From: Mycobacterium sp. IS-1496
Lineage (GTDB): Bacteria > Actinomycetota > Actinomycetes > Mycobacteriales > Mycobacteriaceae
Assembly (NCBI RefSeq): GCF_001499995.1
Contig: NZ_LQIU01000076.1
Coordinates: 1-64,000 of the forward strand
Direction: 5' to 3'
DNA length: 64,000 nucleotides
A model generated the notes under the pieces. It was not told where the DNA came from, did no database searches, and saw only the letters and a list, made by a program, of their open reading frames with translations. Within the stretch, counting starts at the first letter, position 1, and the number at the start of each line of letters is the position of its first letter. Shown here one piece after another: positions 18,514 through 26,289 of the stretch. The position numbers were made by a program, and so were the translations under genes.

Positions 18514-18536
18514 GTTTTCGACTTACAATCGAAAAC
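18514..18536. promoter_or_regulatory. NrtR-type operator between nadA and nrtR
   Basis: A perfect palindrome with 8-base arms GTTTTCGA and TCGAAAAC and a 7-base spacer. It ends immediately before the nrtR ATG (18537) and contains a TACAAT -10 box (18524-18529) on the plus strand, so binding would block nrtR. It also lies upstream of nadA. Being between an NrtR homologue and nadABC, it fits the known autoregulatory NAD repressor arrangement. Confidence 0.8.
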
Positions 18537-19235
18537 ATGGCTCATACTAGCACCGCGCACGAAGTGCTCGCCGTCGTGTTCCAGATTCGCGGCATCGGCC
18601 CCGGCGCGGGACACCCCGCCCTGCACGTGCTGTTGTGGCAGCGAGCACTCGATCCGGAGCGGGGCCGGTGGTCGCTGCCGGGCGGCCGGCTCGGCCACGA
18701 CGAGGACCTCACCACGTCCGTGCGGCGCCAGCTGGCCGAGAAGGTGGACCTGCGTGAGGTAGCCCACCTCGAACAACTCGCCGTGTTCTCCGACCCGGCC
18801 CGCGTGCCCGGCGCGCGCACCATCGCCTCGACGTTCCTGGGCCTGGTGCCCTCGCCCGCCACCCCGGCGCTACCGCCGGACACCTGCTGGCACCCGGTGT
18901 CCGAGTTGCCGCAGATGGCGTTCGACCACCGCCCGATGGTCGAACACGCCCATACCCGCCTGGCGGCCAAGCTGTCCTACACCAATATCGGATTCGCGCT
19001 CACACCAACGGAATTCGCGATCTCGACGCTACGGGACATCTACGGTGCGGCGCTGGGCTACCAGGTGGACGCCACCAATCTGCAACGCGTGCTCGAACGC
19101 CGCAACGTCATCACCAGGACCGGCTCCACCGCCCGCTCCGGCCGGGCGGGGGGCCGGCCACCGGCCCTCTACCGGTTCACCGAGTCCCGCTATCGGGTGA
19201 CCGACGAATTCGCCGCACTTCGCCCGCCCGGGTGA
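18537..19235 (+). CDS. nrtR: Nudix-related transcriptional regulator of NAD synthesis
   Basis: A 232-residue two-domain protein: a Nudix fold (about residues 1-140) joined to a winged-helix DNA-binding domain (about 145-225: TPTEFAISTLRDIYGAALGYQVDATNLQRVLE). The Nudix box GGRLGHDEDLTTSVRRQLAEKV is degenerate at the catalytic REXXEE positions, as in NrtR proteins that sense ADP-ribose-type NAD metabolites rather than hydrolyse them. It is divergent from nadABC. The ATG is at the edge of the palindrome, and a TACAAT box suggests a leaderless mRNA. It corresponds to Rv1593c. Confidence 0.92.
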   Translation: MAHTSTAHEVLAVVFQIRGIGPGAGHPALHVLLWQRALDPERGRWSLPGGRLGHDEDLTTSVRRQLAEKVDLREVAHLEQLAVFSDPARVPGARTIASTFLGLVPSPATPALPPDTCWHPVSELPQMAFDHRPMVEHAHTRLAAKLSYTNIGFALTPTEFAISTLRDIYGAALGYQVDATNLQRVLERRNVITRTGSTARSGRAGGRPPALYRFTESRYRVTDEFAALRPPG

Positions 19236-19277
19236 GGCGAGTGGAATCTCATAGACCTCTTAAGTAGCCTTGGCCGG

Positions 19278-20630
19278 ATGGACTTGGGCAGTGTGGCGCG
19301 GGAAACCGGCGCCGAGTGGATCGGCCAGCCGTACCACGAGGACGTTTCCCGGGGGGCGCGGCCGTCGGTACCGGCCAAGGACCACTTCTACGAACCGCCC
19401 GCGGGTTTCGAACACGCCCGGCCCGGCACGATCCTGCGCTCACGTGACGTCGAATTGGCTTTCATGGGGCTCGTCCCCCAGAAGTTCACCGCCACCCAGC
19501 TGCTGTACCGCACGACCGACTTCCGCGGTGATCCGCAGGCCACCGTGACCACCGTCGTGGCACCGACGCAGCGGGATCCCAAGAAGCCGTGCCCGATCGT
19601 GTCCTACCAGTGCGCGATCGACGCGGTCGCCGGGCGCTGCTTCCCCTCCTACGCGCTGCGGCGCGGCGCCAAGGCCGTCGGTGCGCTGGCCCAGGCCGAG
19701 TTCCTGCTGATCGCCGCCGCGCTCGCCGAGGGCTGGGCCGTCTCCGTACCCGACCACGAGGGCCGGCACGGTATCTGGGGTGCGCCCCACGAACCCGGCT
19801 ACCACGTGCTCGACGGGGTCAGGGCCGCGCTGAACAGCGACCGTCTCGGGCTGTCGGCGGAGGCGCCGGTCGGCCTGTGGGGCTACTCCGGGGGTGGGCT
19901 GGCCACCGCCTGGGCGGCGGAGACCTGTGACGACTACGCCCCCGAGCTCAACATCGTCGGCGCGGTGCTCGGTTCACCGGTGGCCGATCTGGGCAACGCG
20001 TTCCGCCGACTCAACGGCAGCCTCTATTCGGGTCTGCCCGCGATGGTCGTGGCGGCGCTGACTCAGAGCTACCCCGACCTCGACCGCGTCATCCAGGAGC
20101 ACGCGACCGACTCCGGCAAGGCGATGCTGCTGCGCATCCAGAAGATGACGACGGCGCACGCGGTGCTGCGGTGGGTCGGCATGGACATGGGCAAGCTGGT
20201 CGACCGGCCGCTGGAGGAGATCCTGCAGACCCAGGAGGTCCAGGAGGTCTTCGACAGCATCAAGCTCGGCACCGCGACCCCGAGGCCGCCGGTGTTGATC
20301 GTGCAGGCCGTGCACGACCGCATCGTCTCGGTCGACGACATCGACGCGCTGATCGACACCTACAGCAGCGGCGGCGCCCACGTCACCTATCACCGGGACA
20401 TGTTCAGCGAGCACATGCTGCTGCACCCGATGTCCGCACCGATGACGTTGCGCTGGCTGCGGGACCGGTTCGCGGGACGCCCGCTGAGCGAGAACCTCAC
20501 CCGCACCAAGTGGCCGACACTGCTGAACCCGTCGACCTACCGCGGCATGCTTCGGCTCGCGGTAATCAGCGCGAAGGTGATTGCGGGCCAACGGGTAGAG
20601 CGCCGTCCACTGTCTCAGTTCGACCGCTGA
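19278..20630 (+). CDS. Secretory-lipase-family alpha/beta hydrolase (Rv1592c-like)
   Basis: A 450-residue lipase or esterase of the LIP family. The nucleophile elbow is GYSGGGLAT near residue 200. VSYQCAIDAV, VPDHEGRHGIWGA and PPVLIVQAVHDRIVSVDDIDAL (likely acid Asp) followed by SEHMLLHP (likely His) complete the fold. No clear signal peptide is visible. A TAGCCT box (19265-19270) lies 7 bases before the ATG, suggesting a leaderless transcript. The last 65 bases overlap the end of the convergent membrane gene. The substrate is not evident. Confidence 0.88.
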   Translation: MDLGSVARETGAEWIGQPYHEDVSRGARPSVPAKDHFYEPPAGFEHARPGTILRSRDVELAFMGLVPQKFTATQLLYRTTDFRGDPQATVTTVVAPTQRDPKKPCPIVSYQCAIDAVAGRCFPSYALRRGAKAVGALAQAEFLLIAAALAEGWAVSVPDHEGRHGIWGAPHEPGYHVLDGVRAALNSDRLGLSAEAPVGLWGYSGGGLATAWAAETCDDYAPELNIVGAVLGSPVADLGNAFRRLNGSLYSGLPAMVVAALTQSYPDLDRVIQEHATDSGKAMLLRIQKMTTAHAVLRWVGMDMGKLVDRPLEEILQTQEVQEVFDSIKLGTATPRPPVLIVQAVHDRIVSVDDIDALIDTYSSGGAHVTYHRDMFSEHMLLHPMSAPMTLRWLRDRFAGRPLSENLTRTKWPTLLNPSTYRGMLRLAVISAKVIAGQRVERRPLSQFDR

Positions 20631-21216
20631 CCGGCTGATACTCCTGCGGCGGCCAGCCGCCGAGGTCGTCCCGGGAGGTCGAGACCGCGCACATCGCGTA
20701 GACCAGTGCGCCCAGAGCGGCCGGGAACACCAGCGAACACGCGATCTGCAGCGACGTGTGACCGAAGAACACCGCGGGTGCCTCGACGACGTAGTGCACC
20801 CGGCGCTCGGGCGTCACCGGTGCGCCGGCGATGTCGACCACGCCGTACCGCATACGCATCAGGGCCGCTCCGACGCCCGCCGCCGCCGCAGCGGCGCCAG
20901 CACCGCCGACCGCGAGCGCCGTGATCAGCACGGGCCCGCGGTGCGCCCGCCACTGCCAGAGCCAGACCGCCGCCACGACGCCGACCACCGACAGCATGCC
21001 GACGAACAGGAACGCCGAGGTGAAGAAGTGGTCGGCCTCGCTGCCCAGGTATGCCCGGACGCGGTCACCGGCCCGCGTCAGCGCGACGACACCGTGCACC
21101 GGCGGCGCGAGCAGCGACCACAGCGCACCGGTGGCCGCACCGGCCGCCACCAACCCGGCGACCGTGAGCAGCGCGGCCTTTCGCCGCGAATATCGCGGTG
21201 CCGCAACATCGTTCAC
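20566..21216 (-). CDS. Four-helix membrane protein (DUF2567-like, Rv1591 equivalent)
   Basis: A 216-residue integral membrane protein with hydrophobic segments at about residues 13-35, 59-82, 90-115 and 160-180. The first loop (PPVHGVVALTRAGDRVRAYLGSEAD) is probably outside. The charged, proline-rich tail ends in the region antisense to the lipase. GTG 21216 overlaps the bsaP stop (GTGA), so it belongs to the bioB-bsaP operon. I recognise it only by position and family; no function can be stated. Confidence 0.82.
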   Translation of the reverse strand: MNDVAAPRYSRRKAALLTVAGLVAAGAATGALWSLLAPPVHGVVALTRAGDRVRAYLGSEADHFFTSAFLFVGMLSVVGVVAAVWLWQWRAHRGPVLITALAVGGAGAAAAAAGVGAALMRMRYGVVDIAGAPVTPERRVHYVVEAPAVFFGHTSLQIACSLVFPAALGALVYAMCAVSTSRDDLGGWPPQEYQPVSGRTETVDGALPVGPQSPSR

Positions 21217-21413
21217 CGTTGTGTCTCCAGATCGTGGGAGTCCAGGACGCCGTGCCTGGAGCACTTCGCCCACCACCCGTCGGGACGGACCTGCACCACC
21301 ATCCGGCGTCCGCACTCGGCGCAGAACCGGGGCGGTTCCAGACCCAGCTGCGCCGCGGTCGGGACCGCGCCGCCTGCGGGTTCGCCAGTGTAGACGTTGA
21401 ATTTGGGCGCCAT
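21213..21413 (-). CDS. bsaP: Biotin synthase auxiliary protein (small Cys-containing)
   Basis: A 66-residue protein placed directly after bioB, equivalent to Rv1590. It has three cysteines, Cys31 and Cys34 in FCAECGRRM and Cys51 in AKCSRHG, with a histidine at 54, a layout suited to an Fe-S cluster or zinc. Mycobacterial biotin synthases have been reported to need such a small partner to make biotin from dethiobiotin, and the position and cysteines fit that protein. The ATG at 21413 follows an adjacent GTG (21416) that could also be the start; both overlap the bioB stop. Confidence 0.8.
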   Translation of the reverse strand: MAPKFNVYTGEPAGGAVPTAAQLGLEPPRFCAECGRRMVVQVRPDGWWAKCSRHGVLDSHDLETQR

Positions 21414-22408
21414 CACAGGCTGGCGTTGAGCGCCTTGATCGGCATCTGCAGGTCGTCGAGCAGTTCGAGATCGGCTTCCGCGGGCCGCCCGAGCGTGGTC
21501 AGGTAGTTGCCGACGATGACGGCGTTGATCCCGCCGAGTATGCCCTTCTTGGCGCCGAGGTCACCGAGGGTGATCTCGCGGCCGCCCGCGAAGCGCAGCA
21601 TGGTCCGGGGCAGCGCGAGCCGGAAGGCGGCGACCGCCTTGAGCGCCTCGGAAGCAGGAAGCACCTCGAGGTCTCCGAAAGGGGTGCCCGGCCGCGGGTT
21701 GAGGAAGTTCAACGGCACCTCGTGCGGATCGAGTTCGGCCAAATTCGCGGCGAACTCCGCGCGCTGCTCGAGGGTCTCACCCATGCCGAGGATGCCGCCG
21801 CAGCACACCTCCATGCCCGCCTCTCGGACCATGCGCAGGGTCTCCCACCGCTCCTCCCAGGTGTGCGTGGTGACCACGTTGGTGAAGAACGACCGCGCCG
21901 TCTCGAGGTTGTGGTTGTAGCGGTGCACGCCCATCGCCGAGAGGCGCTCGACCTGGTCGGCGGTGAGCATGCCCAGCGAGCAGGCGATCTGGATGTCGAC
22001 CTCGTTGCGGATCGCCTCGATCCCGGCTGCGACCTGCGCCAGCAGTCGCTCGTCGGGGCCGCGGACCGCGGCGACGATGCAGAACTCCGTCGCGCCGGTC
22101 TTGGCGGTCTGCTTGGCGGCTTCCACCAGGCTCGGCACGTCGAGCCACGCGCTGCGCACCGGCGAGGCGAACAGGCCGGACTGCGAACAGAAGTGACAGT
22201 CCTCGGGGCAGCCGCCCGTCTTGAGGCTGATGATGCCCTCGACCTCGACATCGGGGCCGCACCAGGCCATGCGGACCTCGTGCGCGAGAGCGAGCAGATC
22301 GTCGAGACGATCGTCCGACAGTTGCAGCACCTGCAGCGTCTGGTCCTGGTTCAGACCCTCGCCGCGTTCCAGCACCTGTTCGCGCGCCACCGCCAGAATG
22401 TCGCTCAC
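21413..22408 (-). CDS. bioB: Biotin synthase
   Basis: BioB is the radical-SAM enzyme that inserts sulfur into dethiobiotin. The 331-residue protein has the cluster motif GGCPEDCHFCSQSG (Cys67, Cys71, Cys74), YNHNLETA, GGILGMGET and PRTMLRFAGGRE. It starts at GTG 22408 behind AAGGGAG. On the coding strand a TAACCT -10 box (22446-22441) abuts a BioQ-type palindrome. bsaP and a membrane protein follow with overlaps. Confidence 0.97.
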   Translation of the reverse strand: MSDILAVAREQVLERGEGLNQDQTLQVLQLSDDRLDDLLALAHEVRMAWCGPDVEVEGIISLKTGGCPEDCHFCSQSGLFASPVRSAWLDVPSLVEAAKQTAKTGATEFCIVAAVRGPDERLLAQVAAGIEAIRNEVDIQIACSLGMLTADQVERLSAMGVHRYNHNLETARSFFTNVVTTHTWEERWETLRMVREAGMEVCCGGILGMGETLEQRAEFAANLAELDPHEVPLNFLNPRPGTPFGDLEVLPASEALKAVAAFRLALPRTMLRFAGGREITLGDLGAKKGILGGINAVIVGNYLTTLGRPAEADLELLDDLQMPIKALNASL

Positions 22409-22427
22409 CTGGGCTCCCTTCGGTTCT

Positions 22428-22440
22428 TGAACAGCGTTCA
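22428..22440. promoter_or_regulatory. BioQ-type operator between bioB and bioQ
   Basis: The palindrome TGAACAGCGTTCA (5-base arms, 3-base spacer) lies between the divergent starts. For bioB it directly follows the TAACCT -10 box; for bioQ it directly precedes a TAGGGT -10 box (22444-22449). One bound repressor would therefore block both genes. A 20-base window around it matches the site upstream of bioF at 18 positions. Confidence 0.82.
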
Positions 22441-22455
22441 GGTTAGGGTAGCGGT

Positions 22456-23052
22456 GTGCAGCTGCACAAACGCGACGTGGTGAACGCGGCGACGGCGATC
22501 CTGGACGCCTACGGCATCGCCGACCTGACGATGCGCAGGCTCGCCCGCGAGCTCAACGTCTCCCCCGGCGCCCTGTACTGGCACTTCGCCAACAAGCAGG
22601 AGCTCCTCGGCGCGGTGGCCGACCAGATCCTGGAACCCGTCGACGATGTGGCCGAAAGTCGGCGCGACCGCGTCACGGCGCTGTGTTCCGCGCTGCGCGA
22701 CGCGCTGCTGTCGCATACCGATGGCGCCGAGCTGGTGTCGGCCAGCTTCGCGGCCGGCCGGTCGCGGGCGATGACTCGAATCCTCGACTGGCTGGCCGGC
22801 GCCGCGGCCGACGCGGGGGTGGCTCCCGAGCACGCCGAACTGGCGGCCCGCACCGTCGTCTACTACGTGCTCGGCTTCACCGTCGACGAGCAGTCGCGCC
22901 TCCAGTGGGACGCCGCGGGCGCCCAACTTCCCGACGGGCAGTCCGTGCTCACCGACGACCCGACGGTCAGGTTCACGTTCGGACTGGACCTGCTCGTGGA
23001 CGGCATGCACGCCCGAACCCGTTCGCGGACATCGACATTCGACCCGACGTGA
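22456..23052 (+). CDS. bioQ: TetR-family repressor of biotin genes
   Basis: A 198-residue TetR-type regulator. The N-terminal HTH is clear: KRDVVNAATAILDAYGIADLTMRRLA, then ELNVSPGALYWHFANKQELL (about residues 5-52). The remainder is the helical ligand and dimer domain. Its place divergent from bioB, plus matching palindromes at bioB and bioF, identify it as BioQ. GTG 22456 lies at the position expected for a leaderless start from TAGGGT (22444-22449). It very likely represses itself, bioB and bioFD when biotin is sufficient. Confidence 0.9.
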   Translation: MQLHKRDVVNAATAILDAYGIADLTMRRLARELNVSPGALYWHFANKQELLGAVADQILEPVDDVAESRRDRVTALCSALRDALLSHTDGAELVSASFAAGRSRAMTRILDWLAGAAADAGVAPEHAELAARTVVYYVLGFTVDEQSRLQWDAAGAQLPDGQSVLTDDPTVRFTFGLDLLVDGMHARTRSRTSTFDPT

Positions 23053-23071
23053 CGGCCGCCGTCGGCCGAGG

Positions 23072-23848
23072 TCAGAAGCCGCGGTAGCCGGCGATGTCGT
23101 TCATCCACTGAGGGTCTCCCGCGTCCACCGACGCGGTCAGCGCCCACATCTGGACTCCCTGATCGTGACCGGACACCACCGCGAAACCGAGTTCACGGCG
23201 CGTCTCGCTCGGGCCCGGTCGGATGATCACCTCGACGATCTTGTTCGCACGGCCCTCCGCGGTGACTCCGGCGAATTGGCCCTGCAGGTAAACCGGGCTC
23301 TCCGCGACCACCAGATTGTCGGCCTTGGGGACGTCGTTACCGCTGCCGACGAGGGCGTCCACGTCCGGATAGGTGTGGCTCGGACCCGTCCGCAGCGCGG
23401 GCGAATAGACACACGAGAGCAGGTTCTCGCCTTCGTCGGTGGGCGCCGACTTCTCGGCGTAGTCGACCACCGCCAGGTACGTGTTGACGATCGCCTGGCC
23501 CGAGGCGCCCGCATCGCCGAGCGCCGCGAAGGGCACCGGCGGCTTCTGGTGTGAGCCGCCGGTCTCGCTCAAGGCGCTTCGCCACCGATCGCGCCACGAG
23601 TCGAGGTGCTCCGAGATGTACGGAACGCATCGGTCGATCCGGTCCGAGTAACTCAGCTTCATGAACTCCGAGTGGCCGGACTCGATCGTGGTCGGCGGCG
23701 CGCCGGGGTGGTAGAAGAAGTTCATGATCAGCGACGTGCCACCGACGATCGCGCCGATGACGGCGATCGCCGTTGTCGTCCACCAGTGCAGTCGACCGGG
23801 ACTCCAGTGAGAGGCCCCGCCGGACTCCTCGTCGGATCGTTTGGCCAC
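23072..23848 (-). CDS. Hypothetical single-pass membrane-anchored protein
   Basis: A 258-residue protein I do not recognise. It has a charged cytoplasmic N-terminus, one membrane segment at about residues 24-46 (TTTAIAVIGAIVGGTSLIMNFF) and a soluble domain of about 200 residues, probably outside. That domain has a single cysteine pair candidate (RCVPYIS and LLSCVYS) that could form a disulfide. A TAACTT box (23861-23856) upstream suggests its own leaderless promoter. It lies downstream of the bioFD-ligase genes and convergent with bioQ (19-base gap). No function is claimed. Confidence 0.75.
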   Translation of the reverse strand: MAKRSDEESGGASHWSPGRLHWWTTTAIAVIGAIVGGTSLIMNFFYHPGAPPTTIESGHSEFMKLSYSDRIDRCVPYISEHLDSWRDRWRSALSETGGSHQKPPVPFAALGDAGASGQAIVNTYLAVVDYAEKSAPTDEGENLLSCVYSPALRTGPSHTYPDVDALVGSGNDVPKADNLVVAESPVYLQGQFAGVTAEGRANKIVEVIIRPGPSETRRELGFAVVSGHDQGVQMWALTASVDAGDPQWMNDIAGYRGF

Positions 23849-23882
23849 TGACCCGTAAGTTACCCCCAGCAGGTGCGGACGG

Positions 23883-24404
23883 TCAGCTGATCGGATACTC
23901 GACGCGGTTGTCGCCGTCCCAGTGGCGCAGGCCCACGATCCGGCAGCGGATGTCGGAGGCCAGGCCCGGCACCCCCACCGCGGCGGGTAGCTGCTCGGGC
24001 GGCATGCGGCGCGCCAGCGTGACGTGGGGGGTCCACTGCCCGGGCGCGGTGTGCGGAAGCGGGGCGCCGTCGACGAAGGGCCGGCACACCCGGTCGACCT
24101 CGCGGTGCAGATCGAGCAGGGGCGCCGACGGCACCAGCAGTCGCACGAGGATCAGCGCGCGGACACCGAACAGCATCGGCGCCCCGATCAGCCCGTCGAT
24201 CGGCAGTCGCTGCAGGAGCGGGCGCAGCGCCTCGTCCACCCCGTCGGCCATGTGCCCGGCCACGGTGAGCGTCACATGCGGTCGGTTGCTGGGTGAGCGG
24301 TTGGCGGCCTGACTGCGTACCCCGGCGGCGTCCAGGTCAGCCCAGACGCGGCGCACGGCCGCGTCGGTGCGGGGGTCGAAGAGCAACTCGACCGAGTGGA
24401 CCAT
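23883..24404 (-). CDS. 2'-5' RNA ligase / cyclic phosphodiesterase-family protein
   Basis: A 173-residue member of the 2H phosphoesterase superfamily. The two HxT motifs are RPHVTLTVAG (His43) and TPHVTLARR (around residue 128), which form the paired catalytic site for RNA 2',3'-cyclic phosphate or 2'-5' bond chemistry. The ATG follows the bioD stop with no gap, so it is co-transcribed with bioFD. The same neighbour follows bioD in M. tuberculosis (Rv1571). A link to biotin is not obvious. Confidence 0.85.
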   Translation of the reverse strand: MVHSVELLFDPRTDAAVRRVWADLDAAGVRSQAANRSPSNRPHVTLTVAGHMADGVDEALRPLLQRLPIDGLIGAPMLFGVRALILVRLLVPSAPLLDLHREVDRVCRPFVDGAPLPHTAPGQWTPHVTLARRMPPEQLPAAVGVPGLASDIRCRIVGLRHWDGDNRVEYPIS

Positions 24405-25094
24405 CTACAGCAGGCCCGCGAGCCAGACCGGGTCGAAAGCCGTCGCGCAGATCCGTTCGAAGTCGACGGCGCTGACCGAACCGGCGCCGGCGGGCAGCGC
24501 CGCCCGCACCGGGGCGAGCCGGGCCAGCGCGTCGCGGTTGTCGATCTCGGCCGCACCCGGTTGGGCGGGCCAGGCGCCGATCACCAGGCCCGCGCATGGA
24601 ATGCGCCGGGCGCCGAGCGATTCCAGGGTCAGCGCGGTGTGGTTGAGGGTGCCGAGACCCGGTGCGACCACCACCAGCACGGGCGCGGCGAGTTCGGTGG
24701 CGATGTCGCGCAGCGTGACACCGCCCTGGCCGAGTTCGACCAGCAGCCCGCCCGCACCCTCCACGAGCGTCAGCCGGCCCGGCGCGTCGGCCCCGCGGAT
24801 CATGCCGATCAGCTCGTCGCGCGTCGGCAGTGCGGTGCCCGCGCGCTGCGCCGCGGCCACCGGCGCCAACGGGTCCGGGTAGCGCCATCCCGAGTGCAGG
24901 GCGTCCACCCCGGCCAGCCTGCCGATCTCGACGAGGTCGTCGTCCCCCGCACCGCCGGCCGGACCGATCCCGGTCTGGACGGGTTTGCACACCGCGACGT
25001 CTATTCCGGCGACACGGGCGGCGCAGGCGAGCGCCGCGGTGGCCACGGTCTTGCCGACGCCGGTGTCGGTCCCGGTGACCACGAGCACGCTCAT
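24405..25094 (-). CDS. bioD: Dethiobiotin synthetase
   Basis: BioD carboxylates diaminopelargonate with ATP to form dethiobiotin. The 229-residue protein has the P-loop GTDTGVGKT (residues 8-16), CKPVQTG, and the EGAGGLLVEL catalytic loop. ATG 25094 overlaps the bioF stop (ATGA). It lies between bioF and the 2H phosphoesterase gene. Confidence 0.96.
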   Translation of the reverse strand: MSVLVVTGTDTGVGKTVATAALACAARVAGIDVAVCKPVQTGIGPAGGAGDDDLVEIGRLAGVDALHSGWRYPDPLAPVAAAQRAGTALPTRDELIGMIRGADAPGRLTLVEGAGGLLVELGQGGVTLRDIATELAAPVLVVVAPGLGTLNHTALTLESLGARRIPCAGLVIGAWPAQPGAAEIDNRDALARLAPVRAALPAGAGSVSAVDFERICATAFDPVWLAGLL

Positions 25095-26239
25095 CGGCGC
25101 GCCGCCGTCAGCACGTCGGTGAGCACCCGCCGGGCGGTGTCGAGGTCCTCGGGGGTCAGCGACGCCCGCGCGGTCAGGCGCAGCCGGGAGGTGCCCTCGG
25201 GCACGGTGGGCGGCCGGAAGCACCCGACGCGCACACCCCGCTCGAGGCAGGCGGTCGCCGCGGCCAGTGCCACCTCGGGTTCTTCGAGGATCACCGAGAC
25301 GACGGCGGAGTCGGGCCGTGCGGGCACGTCGCACGCCTGTGCCAGTGCGGCGGCGTTGTCCAGCACCGCGCGGGCACGCGACGGTTCGTCGACGAGCACC
25401 TCCATCGCCGCCCACGCCGCACCGACCGCGGCCGGCGCCAGGCCCGTGTCGAAGATGAACGGACGAGCGGCGTCGATCAGGTGGTCGCGCACGGCGAGGG
25501 GGCCGAGGACGACCCCGCCCTGGCTGCCCAGGGCCTTGGACAGCGTGGTGGTCATGACCACGTCCGGGGCGCCGGCCAGACCGACCTCGTCGAGCAGCCC
25601 GCGGCCGCCGTTGCCGCGCACGCCGAGTCCGTGCGCCTCGTCGACGATGAGCAGTGCGCCGTGTCGGCGGCACACCTCGTGCATGTCCCGAAGCGGCGCC
25701 AGCACCCCGTCCGCGGAGAACACCGAATCGGTCACCACGACCGCTCGGTGTTCGTCGCGGGTGGCCAGCGCGGTCTCGATCGCGGTGACGTCACGGTGCG
25801 GGGTGACCACGACGCGGGCCCGCGACAGCCGGCTGGCGTCGACGAGCGACGCATGGGTCAGCGCGTCGGACACCAGCAGCGAACCGCGGCCGGACAGTGC
25901 CACCACCGCACCGAGGTTGGCGGTGTATCCGGAGGAGAACACCAGCGCGGACTCGGCGCCGGTGAATGCGGCCAGCGCGCGCTCGAAGCCTTCGTGCAGT
26001 TCGGTGTTGCCGGTGACCAGCCGCGAACCAGTCGACCCGGCGCCCCACTCGCGCAGCGCGCGCACCGCGCCCTCGACGACGCGTGGATGCGTGGACAGGC
26101 CGAGGTAGTCGTTGGAGGCCAGGTCCACCGCGGTACCACCCGGCGGCCTGCTGCGCAGTGCGCGGCGCAGGCCAGCGGCGCGCCGCTGGTCGGCGACATC
26201 GTCGAGCCAGGCCAGGGGCGACAGACCGGCGCGGGTCAC
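25091..26239 (-). CDS. bioF: 8-amino-7-oxononanoate synthase
   Basis: BioF condenses pimeloyl thioester with alanine in the first PLP step of biotin ring assembly. The 382-residue protein shows DLASNDYLGLSTHPRV, GSTGSRLVTGN, FSSGYTANLG, DEAHGLGVRG and the PLP lysine in TTTLSKALGSQGG. I chose GTG 26239 because GAGGAGG lies 7 bases upstream; the longer frame from TTG 26269 would run into the operator. The promoter (TAGCCT at 26289-26284) sits inside the end of bioA and is followed at once by a BioQ-type site. Confidence 0.95.
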   Translation of the reverse strand: MTRAGLSPLAWLDDVADQRRAAGLRRALRSRPPGGTAVDLASNDYLGLSTHPRVVEGAVRALREWGAGSTGSRLVTGNTELHEGFERALAAFTGAESALVFSSGYTANLGAVVALSGRGSLLVSDALTHASLVDASRLSRARVVVTPHRDVTAIETALATRDEHRAVVVTDSVFSADGVLAPLRDMHEVCRRHGALLIVDEAHGLGVRGNGGRGLLDEVGLAGAPDVVMTTTLSKALGSQGGVVLGPLAVRDHLIDAARPFIFDTGLAPAAVGAAWAAMEVLVDEPSRARAVLDNAAALAQACDVPARPDSAVVSVILEEPEVALAAATACLERGVRVGCFRPPTVPEGTSRLRLTARASLTPEDLDTARRVLTDVLTAARR

Positions 26240-26258
26240 GGGCGACCTCCTCGGCGAC

Positions 26259-26289
26259 TGAACGGTCAATTGAACACCGTTCAGGCTAG
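26259..26289 (-). promoter_or_regulatory. BioQ-controlled promoter for bioFD within the end of bioA
   Basis: The core palindrome TGAACACCGTTCA (26271-26283) is preceded on the coding strand by a TAGCCT -10 box (26289-26284), exactly the arrangement at bioB. A third half-site TGAAC (26259-26263) lies nearby, so TGAACGGT and ACCGTTCA also form a wider palindrome. The -10 box is made of the last bioA codons, and the site spans the bioA stop. Confidence 0.8.
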
